NCBI GenBank assembly: GCA_942159475.1
Contig: OW804097.1
Location: 35,910,298 to 35,974,297 of the forward strand
Source: Sthenelais limicola
Taxonomy: Eukaryota; Annelida; Polychaeta; Phyllodocida; Sigalionidae
DNA: 64,000 bases
Direction of reading: 5' to 3'
Position 1 is the stretch's first letter; every line of letters begins with the position of its first letter. The position numbers and the translations under genes are program-made. Below the pieces are notes generated by a model. That model searched no databases and was not told where the DNA came from. It worked only from the letters and a program-made list of their open reading frames with translations. Below, one piece after another: positions 9,782 to 20,804 of this stretch.

Positions 9782-9855
9782 GTCTCTGTGGCGCAATCGG
9801 TTAGCGCGTTAGACTGTTAATCTAAAGGTTGGTGGTTCGAGCCCACCCAGGGACT
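9782..9855 (+). tRNA. tRNA-Asn (anticodon GTT)
   Basis: The cloverleaf is complete. The acceptor stem GTCTCTG pairs with CAGGGAC (one T-G wobble), with a D arm GCGC...GCGC, anticodon GTT at 9816-9818 in a TTAGACTGTTAATCTAA arm, and a T arm GGTGG-TTCGAGC-CCACC. Internal A and B boxes are intact and there is no intron. The body is close to the animal tRNA-Asn consensus, with A-T substitutions in the anticodon stem that keep pairing. The base after the acceptor stem is T rather than the usual G. Confidence 0.95.
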
Positions 9856-10257
9856 ATGTCTTTTTCATGCAATCTCGTTCGTACGATGTTCTGTTGACTT
9901 TTCAGCTTTCCAGCTTCTCAAATTTTAGTCACGGCCTGAATAAATTCCTCTCAGAGAAGAAGTAAATTATCATTCTAATAACCAGAGTTAAAACAACCTT
10001 CGAAGCTATAATTCAGAAAGTTATAATTATGTTGGGACAAGATTCTTTGACCCATGCAAACCATTGAAGTATGAAGCCCAGATTTCATATCATGCAGCAA
10101 ATCCTTTTAATAATCCTTTTATAATCTTTGGAAACGCGTGCCTAGAAAACGTTTGATAGGCTATTGATGCTTTTGCTTGGCTACATAGGCCTAGACGTGG
10201 GGAAATGTTTCTCAACAAAACTCCCAGGGTTCATACACAACTTGCAAACACAACACT
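9856..10257. other. AT-rich sequence, nothing recognised after the tRNA terminator
   Basis: No repeat family or exon seen. Confidence 0.4.
9861..9865 (+). terminator. RNA polymerase III terminator of tRNA-Asn
   Basis: A run of five T begins six bases after the tRNA body, the usual stop signal for this polymerase. Confidence 0.8.
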
Positions 10258-10412
10258 AAAGTCTAAACACACAACTCGCAAAATTGCTATTTTTCAATGT
10301 GTCATATTTACAGAATATATTTGTGGGAATGTTTTTATTTTTGGAATGCTTAACGCTTCTCGTAGCCTGAATACATGCACCAAATTTCAGGACAATGTTT
10401 TGAATTTGAGAG
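10258..10412 (+). mobile_element. MITE family C, left-half fragment
   Basis: Diverged match to the left half of family C (CTCGCAAAATTGC, then TTGTGGGAATGTTTTTATTTTTGGAATGC-like interior). The first 20 or so terminal bases are degraded. It runs directly into a family A right end. Confidence 0.6.
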
Positions 10413-10458
10413 TTGTGTAGAAATGTAGAACGGTGAAATCTTCTGGAGATCTGACCCG
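10413..10458 (-). mobile_element. MITE family A, right-end fragment
   Basis: Diverged GTGTAGAAATGTAG... followed by GATCTGACCC, the right end of a minus-type family A copy fused to a family C fragment. Confidence 0.55.
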
Positions 10459-10505
10459 TACATATGTGTAAAATATACAGTATTCTTCTCCACCCTTCCT
10501 ATAAT

Positions 10506-10740
10506 GCGTCAGATTTTCAGAAAATGTACAATTGGCAGCCCTACAAATTTAGGAAATTCTGCTAAATTAAGCTGAAAAATGGTGAATATCGGGTATATTT
10601 GAATATATTTGGTATCACATTGATTCAAAGTATCAGTTCTGTTATGTTGAACTGCATTTTGAAGCTCATTTTTGTCTTAAATGTGGGTTATTTGAGAGGA
10701 TTGGTGAAGGCAATTTGTACATTTTCTGAAAGTCTGACCC
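10506..10740 (+). mobile_element. MITE family A copy
   Basis: 235 bp, plus orientation. The first terminal base pairs are altered (GCGTCAG); ends GTCTGACCC. Confidence 0.9.
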
Positions 10741-10935
10741 CTATATTGAGAACAGGGTATAGTTCTAGATCAGCAGCTGTGTATGTCTGATGAGTACTAT
10801 AGCACCCAATTACAGAATAACTTAGCATATAAACAAGGCTGATGAATATTCATCAAGTAATTAATATCCGCCATTTACTGCCTGCTGCCGCATCGAATGA
10901 ATGTAACGAGGGATAAAAGAGGCTATACCATTGAA
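10741..10935. other. AT-rich sequence, nothing recognised
   Basis: Lies between a family A copy and an interrupted family B copy. Confidence 0.4.
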
Positions 10936-11376
10936 CAGTCTAGGCCCAGAGATGAGAGAGTCCCTTCAAACGGAGGGAAATCCTCTGATATGACTGCTAA
11001 AATTATTACTGACTCCTGATGAAGACCACTACTACTGGCACTACTGGTAAGAAAATAAAAAGTAAAGATTCAAAAATCTGCAAGAGTCATTAATTTATCG
11101 GAGATTTTCGCCTAGTATCTACACAATTATACATAACTATAATTGATAAAGACATGTGCATATTAATAATAATTAATTAAGGTTAATAGTAATTAATAAG
11201 GTTACACAATGTTATATAATAGATAAGATCTATATAAATTTGCTATATATAGTCGTGACACCTCTTGCCTCCAACCGTAAAGTGCCATTATAATTCCATT
11301 CAGACCGCAAAATGCCATTATAATCCCATTATTATCCCATAGATTAGCGAAGTAGGCCTCCAATCTTGCCAGGGAT
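10936..11376 (+). mobile_element. MITE family B copy interrupted by an AT-rich insertion
   Basis: The left end (CAGTCTAGGCCCAGAG) runs to about 10989 and the homologous interior resumes at about 11263. The intervening 270 bp are AT-rich and bordered by CCTCT on both sides, consistent with an insertion. The right terminus is lost. Confidence 0.6.
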
Positions 11377-11771
11377 TTTGAGAAGACAAGACAAAAAGAG
11401 GGAGGAAGGAGGGTTTGGGAAAAGATTAATTTGGACTGTTTGGACTGGAAATCTGGACTGTTCCAGACCAAGGACTCTGGCACAAGTAAATTATATTGTG
11501 TCGCCCTTCAAGTTCCATTACAACTTTCATTACGCGCCATAAATCTGTACCAATGGTGTATATATATTTGCTTATATATATATATCTCTAACATTACATT
11601 GTTATTCATCTATTTCCTCCTTAATCTTGGGCCAATCAGTAAGGGCTACAGTAAGTCAGCTGATTCGATTTGAAATTACTTAAAACAAGGCTGCTTGTAT
11701 GGAATTTCCGTTTGAAATCGCCCATGTTCTCGGAAATTTCAAGTCGAGATGTTGTTTTGATATTAACCTTC

Positions 11772-11795
11772 ATGTATGTATGTATGTATGTATAC
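11772..11795. repeat. (TGTA)n microsatellite
   Basis: About six tandem TGTA units. Confidence 0.8.
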
Positions 11796-11806
11796 ATTAT
11801 ATACAT

Positions 11807-12930
11807 GGGTCAGATTTTCAGAAAATGTACAATTGGCAGCTGAACACATTTAGTAAATTCTGGTAAATTAGGCCACAATTTGGTGGTCAATACTAGGTGA
11901 ATTCGAGTATATTCGGCATTGCATTGAGTCTAGCAATCTGTTTGGTAAAGCCCCGAATACACAGTCACGATTTGAGGGCCGATTTGGCATCCACGATCAG
12001 TTGTACGATTTCAAATTGTCCATTTGAGATCGCACATCAGATCGTAGGTCCCAAATCGTGCCAAAACTCCTACACATGCACGATTTCAGGGCCGATTTAG
12101 CGCCAATTCAGCGCCGATTTGGATGTACGATTCATCGTAGGAGGGAAAAATGGTCTTCTGCGATTTCAAATCAAATCGCCGCTGCTTCTACGATTAATCG
12201 TCCATGTGTAGATGGTGCTGCGATTTATCGTAGACCTTTATAATGGGGTCTACGATAAATCGTAGGTGCTTCTACGATTTTCGAATAAATCCGAAACTCG
12301 TAGGTCTATCTGCGATCTGGCAATATAAAAGAATTGGATTATTTATAATTTTACTTTGAAATGGTATAACTTCACTAATTCTTGGAGGATCAACACAATT
12401 TTTTCACTTTTATAATGCAAAGTTTCCCTTCTACACATGTCGACATTAGGTCTCATTCTTCTCATACTTTATTTTATTTTATTCGACAATTAAAAAGAGG
12501 AAAAAAAGCACCAGAAAATCGGTGATGTGTCACAGGAAAATGAGCAACGTTATATTTTATTTTATTCTTACAGTTTTTTTACTTTCTTGTTTGCTTCTAG
12601 GGTCGTTTTTTAAAACTATTTTCTCAGATCTATATTCCAGAATCGCAGATCAAATCTAGACTGCCAACCCATCCACGATTTCACTTTTTACCAACGATTT
12701 CACTTTTTTCACCATATCGTGCATGTGTAGGTCTAAAAATAGGCACGATTTCAGGCAAATAAGCACCCACGATTAATCGTAGATCCTGAAATCGTGTCTG
12801 ATTCCCAAATCGTGACTGTGTATTCGGGGCTTTAGGTTGAACTGAATTTAGAACTTTATTTTCGTCTGAAATTTGAGTTATTTGAGAAAATTACTGAAGG
12901 TGAATTGTACATTTGTTGGCGACTTCACCC
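11807..12930 (+). mobile_element. MITE family A copy containing a nested element
   Basis: Starts GGGTCAGATTTTCAG and ends GGCGACTTCACCC, flanked by an exact ACAT duplication (11803-11806, 12931-12934). The interior is split by an 885-bp element, so the host copy is the older insertion. The two ends are of different terminal types. Confidence 0.92.
11948..12832. mobile_element. 885-bp inverted-repeat element nested in family A
   Basis: Perfect 27-bp terminal inverted repeats (outer part AAGCCCCGAATACACAG) are flanked by TA on both sides, which fits Tc1/mariner-type insertion. The interior has no ORF of note. It is built of many short repeats of CGATTT and palindromes such as ACGATTAATCGT and TACGATAAATCGTA, mostly near the two ends. 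It is non-autonomous; I see no other copy in the window. Confidence 0.9.
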
Positions 12931-12934
12931 ACAT

Positions 12935-13850
12935 ACTATTTTTATTTCCGTTAATACAGATAAAAAAATTTGGAAAAAGGAACAAAGATGTACATTATAA
13001 TATAACCAAAACCTTCTGCGAGAACGCATGTCTTACAAGTCTCCCTAAAAGATTCGTATGGTTGAATTTACATCATATAATTATCAGGTTTCATCAGAAG
13101 TGCTGATTTCTTCTAAATATAATAAACATATATACTATAATCTATTATATGCGAACTGAGTTGTCATTGTAGTTCTAAAGCTTTTCCTATATATAATGTA
13201 TCTATAGTAAAATTTCTTAAAGCAATCTTTGGCAGGCTGTGGATATTGGCGAAATGAGCTATCTCTGTGAATACATTGTTATGGCCATAACCACCCATTT
13301 GTATGCATATCATGCGTCTTTTTATATACACAGAATCAGGGATCAAAATCGGTTTCTATGCGTCCATATGTAGCTGGATATAACCAATATAAGTATCTAT
13401 GTACATGCGATAGTAACATACACGATACGCTATGAACTTTGCATTGGATAAAACAGGTTTATTAACAAATTCTTTAACCATGATTTGCACATAATGTTTC
13501 AATATCTAGAAATATGGTGTAACTTGTTGTCGCATAGAAATGTCAGTGTTCAATTATTTAAAATAATCTTCATTGTCATTCGTTGGATTATTTTATACTG
13601 ATTTATATAATGATTTTCGTTACAATGGATGTATTTTATGTATGGATGAATATCAGTTGGGTCTTAAAAATGTGCTTTGCATTGATACTATACCATTGGG
13701 TGTGGCCATGCAGCCGAGGAACTACTTCATATTCATGTTCCAAACTCAGCAAGTTCATCGGAATATCGGTAGATCACTGTTTCAGATGACGAGCGAATAT
13801 TTAAGCCTATTCTAAGGACATATTCACATAAAAATATGCACATATTCAGA
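12935..13850. other. AT-rich sequence, nothing recognised
   Basis: No family member, RNA gene or convincing exon. Confidence 0.4.
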
Positions 13851-14300
13851 CACCTGGGGTGGGGCCAATACATCAAAGACCTTTCTCCTCGGGGACAGCT
13901 CCCGGCCCGGCCAGGACGACCGGCCCTAATGGTCCAATTTACCGGGACCCTGGGCCCTCAACCCCGGCCATAATCAGCAACTACCCCCATTATCGCGACC
14001 CTCCTTCCCCCAGACTGTCATATATTAGTCGGACGTCCGAGCGTCCGTTGAAACGTAATGGGACGTTGACATGCACATGGACAGGTGCCAAGATGGAGCT
14101 AAGTCCCAAATACCTGAGTTTACAATAGGAAGATGAGTTAAAATATGAGGAGGGGAGGGCGGACTTGTCACCCTGTCCCTCATCTAACCATGGGAACAAA
14201 CTAAGACGAAGTAGGGATAATTTGCGGTCCTCCTAGATGAATGGAAACTGGCACAAGTTTGGCCCGCCAGTCGCTGTTTTTGTGTCAAGTTATTGATGAT
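13851..14300. other. GC-rich unique island
   Basis: Sharp GC rise over the flanks with many CC/GG blocks and GGGCCCT-type words. The short open frames on both strands show no domain. It could be a regulatory island or a transposon relic. Confidence 0.3.
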
Positions 14301-14851
14301 AGTCCGCATACGGCACTGACAGCTTGGATTCTAACAATATTTTTTCTTCCGACCCTTTGTTATTTGTAACAAGCATCTTGTCAAAAATTGTCATTTAAAT
14401 GCTGAGGAAGCGAGTGGGAACATATTCCTATACTGTGATGCCTGCCCCAAGTCGATAAATACACCATCAAACGAATATTAGTAATCGTTTTTAATTTCCC
14501 AAGGGATATCTAATGTATTTTCTACTGTATTGCAGACAAAGTAATTGTAAGGATGTATTTAAAATAATCGAAACGAATATCAAAGACAATTATCCCACCA
14601 AAATTCAGAGAAGTGATGGTAGCCTAATATAGATATATAATGAATTATAGATGACATTTAGAATGTCCCTTTCTCTGATCACAGTGCCATGACTAGCGTC
14701 TGAGACCGCCGGTAACCAAACAGGAAATGGTGATGTCTGTTGAATATTATAACATATATTTACACCAACCTCGTGATGCCTTTCCGTCTCTTTTCTCTGT
14801 CTGTCTCCCTTCTTCTCTATCTCTATTTCCCGGTATGATCATAAACTGCCT
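14301..14851. other. AT-rich sequence ending in a CT-rich tract
   Basis: 14785-14830 is pyrimidine-rich; otherwise nothing recognised. Confidence 0.35.
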
Positions 14852-15015
14852 CCCTCTCAGCTCTCCCGCCCTTGATATAACCATATTAAATGTGTTGATA
14901 AGGGCGTAAAGCAACCAATCTTACTCACTCACACCCTCTCAGCTCTCCCGCCCTTGATATAACCATATTAAATGTGTTGATAAGGGCGTAAAGCAACCAA
15001 TCTCACTCACTCACC
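14852..15015 (+). repeat. Two tandem 82-bp units of a dispersed repeat
   Basis: Units 14852-14933 and 14934-15015 are almost identical. Each holds CGCCCTTGATATAAC and, inverted, GTTGATAAGGGCG. A reverse-complement single copy lies at 36183-36310. Confidence 0.9.
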
Positions 15016-15695
15016 TCGTGATCGAGCGGTTATTAAACTGGGAGAGAAGAGAAGGGCAAAATAAAAGTGCGAAAGAGAAAGTTGAAAGTGTTTTCTTCTC
15101 CGCCCAAACTATATATTACATAGTGGGTGGTTCCCATTTCTCTCTGCGGTATAAAGAAAAGCTAAAGTTTATAGCGCACTTTTTGTTTAGTAAAAACTGC
15201 CCAAATGAACGCCGCGGAATAGAAGTTTTACTGGAATCTACCATGGCACAACGACATGCTCCATAATTAAAAGTTCTTCCTTTATTCTCTAACATATTTG
15301 GTATTTTTGTTTCAATCTCTTAGCTTAAAGATTAACAGCATGCATGAATCCTAACCTCAAATGAATGTTTCACCAGCAACTATTTTCCGAACGTGTCTAA
15401 AAGAACTGTAATTGCAATACATTCCAAACGCTCATTTTAATATTATGTTAAAATAATGAAGACTAAGAGTTGAAGTCGTTCTTGTATTACAACTACTTCA
15501 TTTAATCATTAAAGTTCTCATTTAGATTTCATACATATTGCGGAATAAAGTCCATCATATGTATATCCTTTTTACAATTACGCTGTTGTCGATTCATTTT
15601 AAGTAACAAATACAACGTACCCACATCCATGTTTTAAAGCAAATTAATAGAAAGCCAGCACTATATAGTTTACTACATATAATACAGATATATGT
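15016..15695. other. AT-rich sequence, nothing recognised
   Basis: No repeat family or exon seen. Confidence 0.35.
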
Positions 15696-15919
15696 GTGTC
15701 AGATTTTCAGAAAATGTACAATTGGCAGCTCTACACATTTAGGAATAAGGCTGAAAAATGATGAATATCGGATGTATCTGAGTATATTTGGTATCGCATT
15801 GATTTAAAGTATCAGTTCTGTTATGTTAAACTGCATTTTGAAGCTTATTTCTGTCTTAAATGTCGGTTATTTGAGAGGATTGGTGATGGTGAATTGTACA
15901 TTTTCTGAAAATCTGACCC
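15696..15919 (+). mobile_element. MITE family A copy
   Basis: Plus orientation, 224 bp, small internal deletion near the left end; ends AAAATCTGACCC. Confidence 0.9.
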
Positions 15920-16008
15920 GTATACTACAGATATATATGTGACAGAGGAGTGTATTTCAATTAGGGCAACAAGAGGTGTAAAAAAGATGGACGAGGTCTG
16001 GTTGACTC

Positions 16009-16041
16009 GGAGGTTACGGGGAGGTTACGGGGAGGTTACGG
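16009..16041. repeat. Three 11-bp repeats of GAGGTTACGGG
   Basis: Tandem units within a small CpG-rich stretch that continues to about 16130. Confidence 0.85.
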
Positions 16042-16130
16042 GTCACGTAAGAGTTGTAAGGGAGCGTCACACGTAACGCCTTCACTCTTCCCCGGTCATT
16101 CACCCGCCGTACGTCTGCCGTACGTTATCC

Positions 16131-16984
16131 TGTAAATATGATTATGCTGTATCAATCATATCATTAGGAATGCCTTCTCATTTAAATAATAATTAATCTA
16201 TAATAACTATTGCTCTGATTAACGAGCCTTACTGCTAAAGTAAAAGGTAACACAACTCACAATGCCAATATCAATCAAACTGTATTTCCAAAGTAATGTC
16301 AAATAAATGAACAAGTACTATGGAGTACTAGAGTATAGGCTTGGAGAAGGTAATGGTGAAGTATAGTAGTAGCAGCAGTCCTCTGGTCAGATCAGGTCTG
16401 CCTTACTTCAACCAGCACCCCCTCCTATATACCCCAGAGCTTCTGTATCCAAGCAGAGGCGTGGTAGCTTATATTTGTACAATAATTCATTTCTACTCTC
16501 ATCTAAGTTCCTTTTTCGAATATATGAATATAACATCTAGCATAAAATCAAATATTGTTTTATCACATCACGTCGGCCGTGGCAAAATTTGCTGAAGCCT
16601 CATTTGATCCAATCTATGCATGTGTCATTCCAATATATCTTAGGAACATCCCAATTCAACATAAGTAAAAAGTTTATGCCGAGATTTATTGTTGGCGGAA
16701 AGGTCGGGTTTTTTTTATATTCAGTATTTTTATACAGTACATCTTCTGTAATAACGACAGTTGAGTTATCAACCAACAAGTACATCGTACAATGAAGTTG
16801 TAATAATCAATTGAGGACATTAACATTGAGATATGGGCTCACAGATGATAATTCGATACAGAATAACCATGGTCTTCCGCCCACCGCTGTGTATATATAG
16901 ACCTAACTCTACTGAAGTCCAAAGTAAGACCAAAGGTCAAGATCAGAAATAAAAACAAATGAAATAAATGATCAATGTGAACAC
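16131..16984. other. AT-rich sequence, nothing recognised
   Basis: No repeat family or convincing exon. Confidence 0.35.
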
Positions 16985-17175
16985 AACAAGTCTCCATCTA
17001 TCCCATCATACATTTGGTTTCCATAGTTTATTCACACAAGCTATGATATTGGTGAAAACATTCTTGTAATTTTCGATAGAAATTCTGCTAAATATTTGTA
17101 TGTCAGATTTGAACTGAATCTATCCCAGCATGCACTGTAATAGACATGCGCAGTGGCACATGCAAATCCCCTATT
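16985..17175 (+). mobile_element. Family D element, 5'-truncated
   Basis: Matches the right half of family D, from CTCCATCTATCCCATCATAC to ATGCGCAGTGGCACATGC and the CCCCTATT end. Confidence 0.8.
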
Positions 17176-17449
17176 ACTACATCAACATGATAAAAATATC
17201 CCCTTTTTCTTTCTTTTTTTTTTCTTTTTGCAAGACTTTATTTAGTCTCCTGCCATCTGGGCTCTTACAATTTTAAGGCATTTTAATCGGGTAAGATAGA
17301 AATAATAAAGTATAGAAGTAAATATAATTGTATCACTCAAAAACTTTCCGAGTCTCACTTAATAGCAGAAAATATGGGTGATTACCCTTTTAATCGCTAG
17401 GACGTTGATCATGGATTGACCATTGGTCAGCTTCTCGGCCCCTATATAT

Positions 17450-17684
17450 GGGTCAGATTTTCAGAAAATGTACAATTCAACTTCGCTAATCTTCTTAAAT
17501 AAGCCAAATTTAAGACGAAAATAAAGTTCAAAATACAGATCAACCTAACCAAACAGATTGCTCAAATCAATGCAATGCCGAATATACCCGAATTTACCTA
17601 GTATTGGCCAAATTACAGCCTAATTTAGCAGAATTTTCTAAATGTGTACAGCTGCCAATTGTACATTTTCTGAAAATCTGACCC
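17450..17684 (-). mobile_element. MITE family A copy
   Basis: 235 bp, minus orientation, GGGTCAGATTTTCAG to AAAATCTGACCC; flanks ATAT/ATAG. Confidence 0.92.
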
Positions 17685-17883
17685 ATAGGACCACCAGCAT
17701 GTTCTTGTTTCTCACGCCACGTCCCCAAGGCAAGGAGAAATTGGCGTCAATTACTTTTTCCATAATAAGAATAATCACAAAAAGCCAAGGGGCAGATGTC
17801 ATTGAAACATATTATGCATCTAAATCAAGGGTGAATTGATGTCTACGATGGCTTCCCACCGACCCTGGACTTCGTTTCAATTC

Positions 17884-18002
17884 GTCGTTCAAAAAATAGA
17901 AAATATAGGCATTCAATAAATCTAAAGGCATTCAAAAAATAGAAAATATAATTATAGGCATTCAATAAATCTAAAGGCGTTCAAAAAATAGAAAATATAT
18001 GC
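17884..18002. repeat. Short tandem repeat of about 56 bp, two units
   Basis: Alternating TTCAATAAATCTAAAGGC and TTCAAAAAATAGAAAATATA blocks. Confidence 0.75.
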
Positions 18003-18025
18003 ATGCATGATCCTCCTACCATCCT

Positions 18026-18172
18026 GTTCTACCTAACCAAACAGATTGGTAGAATCAATGCAATGCCAAATATACTCGAATTTACCTAGTATTGACCAAA
18101 TTGCAGCCTAATTTAGCAGAATTTGCTAAAAGTATACAGCTGCCAATTGTACATTTTCTGAAAAATTGACCC
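18026..18172 (-). mobile_element. MITE family A copy, left part missing
   Basis: Begins inside the family at CTACCTAACCAAACAG and keeps the right end (AAAAATTGACCC). Confidence 0.85.
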
Positions 18173-18610
18173 ATATTCAAATTACACAAGGCATCGCGAA
18201 CCCATTGATGTCCCAATGCCCCATTTGTAATTGTACGAAACAATTTTCCAACAAAGTGTTTAGCATAAACCAACAACTATAGAGTGAGCTCTATACTAGC
18301 AGCATACACTCTATATAATCAATATCCACAGAAAAGCATTTTTTCTACATTAACTCAATGATTTCTCATATCATCCATGTACATTGTATTACCCTCGTGG
18401 TGTAGCTGTCGATCTATACAATATATTTCTAAATCGGTAAATTTTTGTTGGGAGTTATAGGACAATTAAATGACAGCATGAACATATGGCCATAAATCAT
18501 GTAGACTACTATAGCATGTCACACATAAACCTTGCTCAACCCCCTTCACTGTCCCACTTGACACACCATGTGCAGCCCCACCCCGCTACCCTGCACCTTC
18601 ACCCCTCTAT
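18173..18610. other. AT-rich sequence, nothing recognised
   Basis: No repeat family seen. Confidence 0.35.
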
Positions 18611-18846
18611 GGGTCAGATTTTGAGAAAATGTACAATTCACATTCTCCAATCTTCTCAATTAACCCAGATTTCAGACAAAAGTAAAGTTCAAAATACAGT
18701 TCAACCTAACCAAACATATTGCTAGAATCAATACAATGCCGAATATACTTGAATTTACCTAGTATTGACCACATTACAGCCTAAATTAGCAGAATTTACT
18801 AAATGTATACATCTGCAAATTGTACATTTTCTGAAAATCTGATCCC
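18611..18846 (-). mobile_element. MITE family A copy
   Basis: 236 bp, minus orientation; right terminus slightly altered (CTGATCCC). Confidence 0.9.
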
Positions 18847-19064
18847 TAAAGGTTTACTTTTTGTACACAGGCCTCAAGTCCCTTGCCCTTTCGGACACCT
18901 GTTGTAACGGGTGGAGATAATAATAGTCGGTGTTATCATGCACCGACCAGCCCAAATTCAGGTAACGATGAGAAAATGGCGTGAAGAGTAATTAGAACGC
19001 AACAGTGGCGATGTTTAGAGAGCAAAAGCCAGTGCGAATATGTGTTAATGTCGAGAGAGCAGGA

Positions 19065-19503
19065 GAGAGGAGGGGGGGGGGGAGGCGGGGAGAAGAGAGA
19101 GAGGATAGAGGATAGAGGATAGAGGATAGAGGATAGAGGAGAGAGGAGAGATGAGAGATGAGAGAGGATAGAGGAGAGAGGAGAGAGGAGAGAGGAAGAT
19201 GGAGGAGCAGGAGAGGGGAGAGAGACAGGGAGACGAGAGAACTAGGGAGAGGGAGGTGGAGAGGGAGAGGGATAGAAGGAGTGGGACAGAAGGAGAGGGA
19301 CAGAAGGAGAGGGACAGAAGGAGAGGGACAGAAGGAGAGGGACAGAAGGAGAGGGACAGAAGGAGAGGGACAGAAGGAGTGGGATAGAAGGAGAGGGACA
19401 GAAGGAGTGGGATAGAAGGAGAGGGACAGAAGGAGTGGGATAGAAGGAGAGGGACAGACGGAGAGGGACAGAAGGAGAGGGACAGAAGGAGTGGGATAGA
19501 AGG
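19065..19503. repeat. GA-rich minisatellite
   Basis: A G-run, then a 7-bp GATAGAG array (about 19101-19140), then about 17 units of a 14-bp repeat GAGAGGGACAGAAG with GTGGGATAGAAG variants (19263-19503). Purine-only on the + strand. Open frames here are repeat artefacts. Confidence 0.95.
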
Positions 19504-19750
19504 TCGAACAAAGCCAATGCGAAGACGTACAGCCTTTGAGACTGAATCAGCAAAGAATATTACGGGATTTTAATTTAGAAGTTTATTCCAGGTTATATAC
19601 TGGACATTTCCAGGGTACTTTGTGACCAATAAAATATTAAATAAAGCTGTTAAACTGTATATATTTAGACTGTTTGCAAGTTTATATCCAATTCCTGGTG
19701 GAATACAAAAGGTGATTTTCAATACCAATGTCTATGCATATTAGTATATT

Positions 19751-20098
19751 GTGATGGGTTTCAGGAAAATGAGTCACAAGTCGCAAAATTGACATTTTTC
19801 ACAGTGTTTTATCCACAAGATATCTTACTAGGAATGTTTGAGACGGTGTATTAAATATATCCATGTCATTTTAAGGTCATCTCATAGAGTATATTTGGCT
19901 TCAAATGTCCACCCAGAAATATTGCAAACATTTTTTTTCAGAAATAAAAATATCAAACTTAAAATATAGAAATACCTTTAGATGTCATACTGTTTACTAT
20001 CATTAGAATCAGCTTGATCTCATCTGTTCAAATATGATAATATCTGGAAATCCAGTTTTTGCGACTTGTAGTAGACTCATTTTCTGAAACACATCACA
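19751..20098 (+). mobile_element. MITE family C copy
   Basis: Starts GTGATGGGTTTCAGG and GAGTCACAAGTCGC; ends GCGACTTGTAG...ACACATCAC. 348 bp, non-coding, long imperfect inverted ends. Confidence 0.88.
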
Positions 20099-20470
20099 TA
20101 TATCAATATACCTCTTCAACCTTGAATGCAACTTTTCTTTATAAATAATAATTTAGCGTCCTTGACAAATGGGCAATTTAGGCTAGAAACTTGGCTCATG
20201 CTTGCTTTTTAAAGCATTTAATGGTCGCCCCGTCACCGATGATATATTTCATCGATAGGATTGAAACGATTTGGCATGTTGGGGACGAATATACATACAA
20301 ATATGAAGAAGATGGTTCCCCTAATCACCGCAAAGGATCGTTATCTCCGTATTATATGCTCTACATTGGGAATTATAGACCAATCTAGTTCTGATCAATG
20401 GATAGATGAGGAGAAAATGATGCAGGGCTATTGGTGGCATTAAGGGTGGATGGAGGGAAGAGGGCGAAAG
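20099..20470. other. Unique sequence, nothing recognised
   Basis: No repeat or exon with support. Confidence 0.35.
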
Positions 20471-20767
20471 ATAGGGGGGGAGGGGGAGGGGGAGGGGGAG
20501 ATATGGGTCAGATTTTCAGAAAATGTACAATTGGCAGCTCTACACATTTTGCTAGATTAGGCTAAAAAATGATAAGTATCGGGTATATTTGGGTATATTT
20601 GGTATCGTCTTGATTTAAAGTATCAGTTCTGTTATGTTAAACTGCATTTTGAAGCTCATTTTGTCTTAAATGTGGGTTATTTGAGAGGATTGGTGAAGGT
20701 GAATTGTACATTTTCTAAAAATCTGACCCATAAGTGGAGGTGGAGGGGGAGGTGGAGGGGGAGATAT
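20471..20767. repeat. (GGGGGA)n tract split by a family A copy
   Basis: G/A tracts at 20471-20500 and 20735-20767 were one microsatellite before the MITE at 20505-20729 inserted. Confidence 0.8.
20505..20729 (+). mobile_element. MITE family A copy
   Basis: Plus orientation, about 225 bp, inserted in a G-rich microsatellite; flanks ATAT/ATAA. Confidence 0.92.
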
Positions 20768-20804
20768 ATCTAAGTGGACTATGACGGTGAACAGATCCAA
20801 GCAT

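Noticed and set aside
19158..19553. Overlapping long frames on both strands
   Set aside because: Produced by the 14-bp minisatellite; the peptides are pure repeats.
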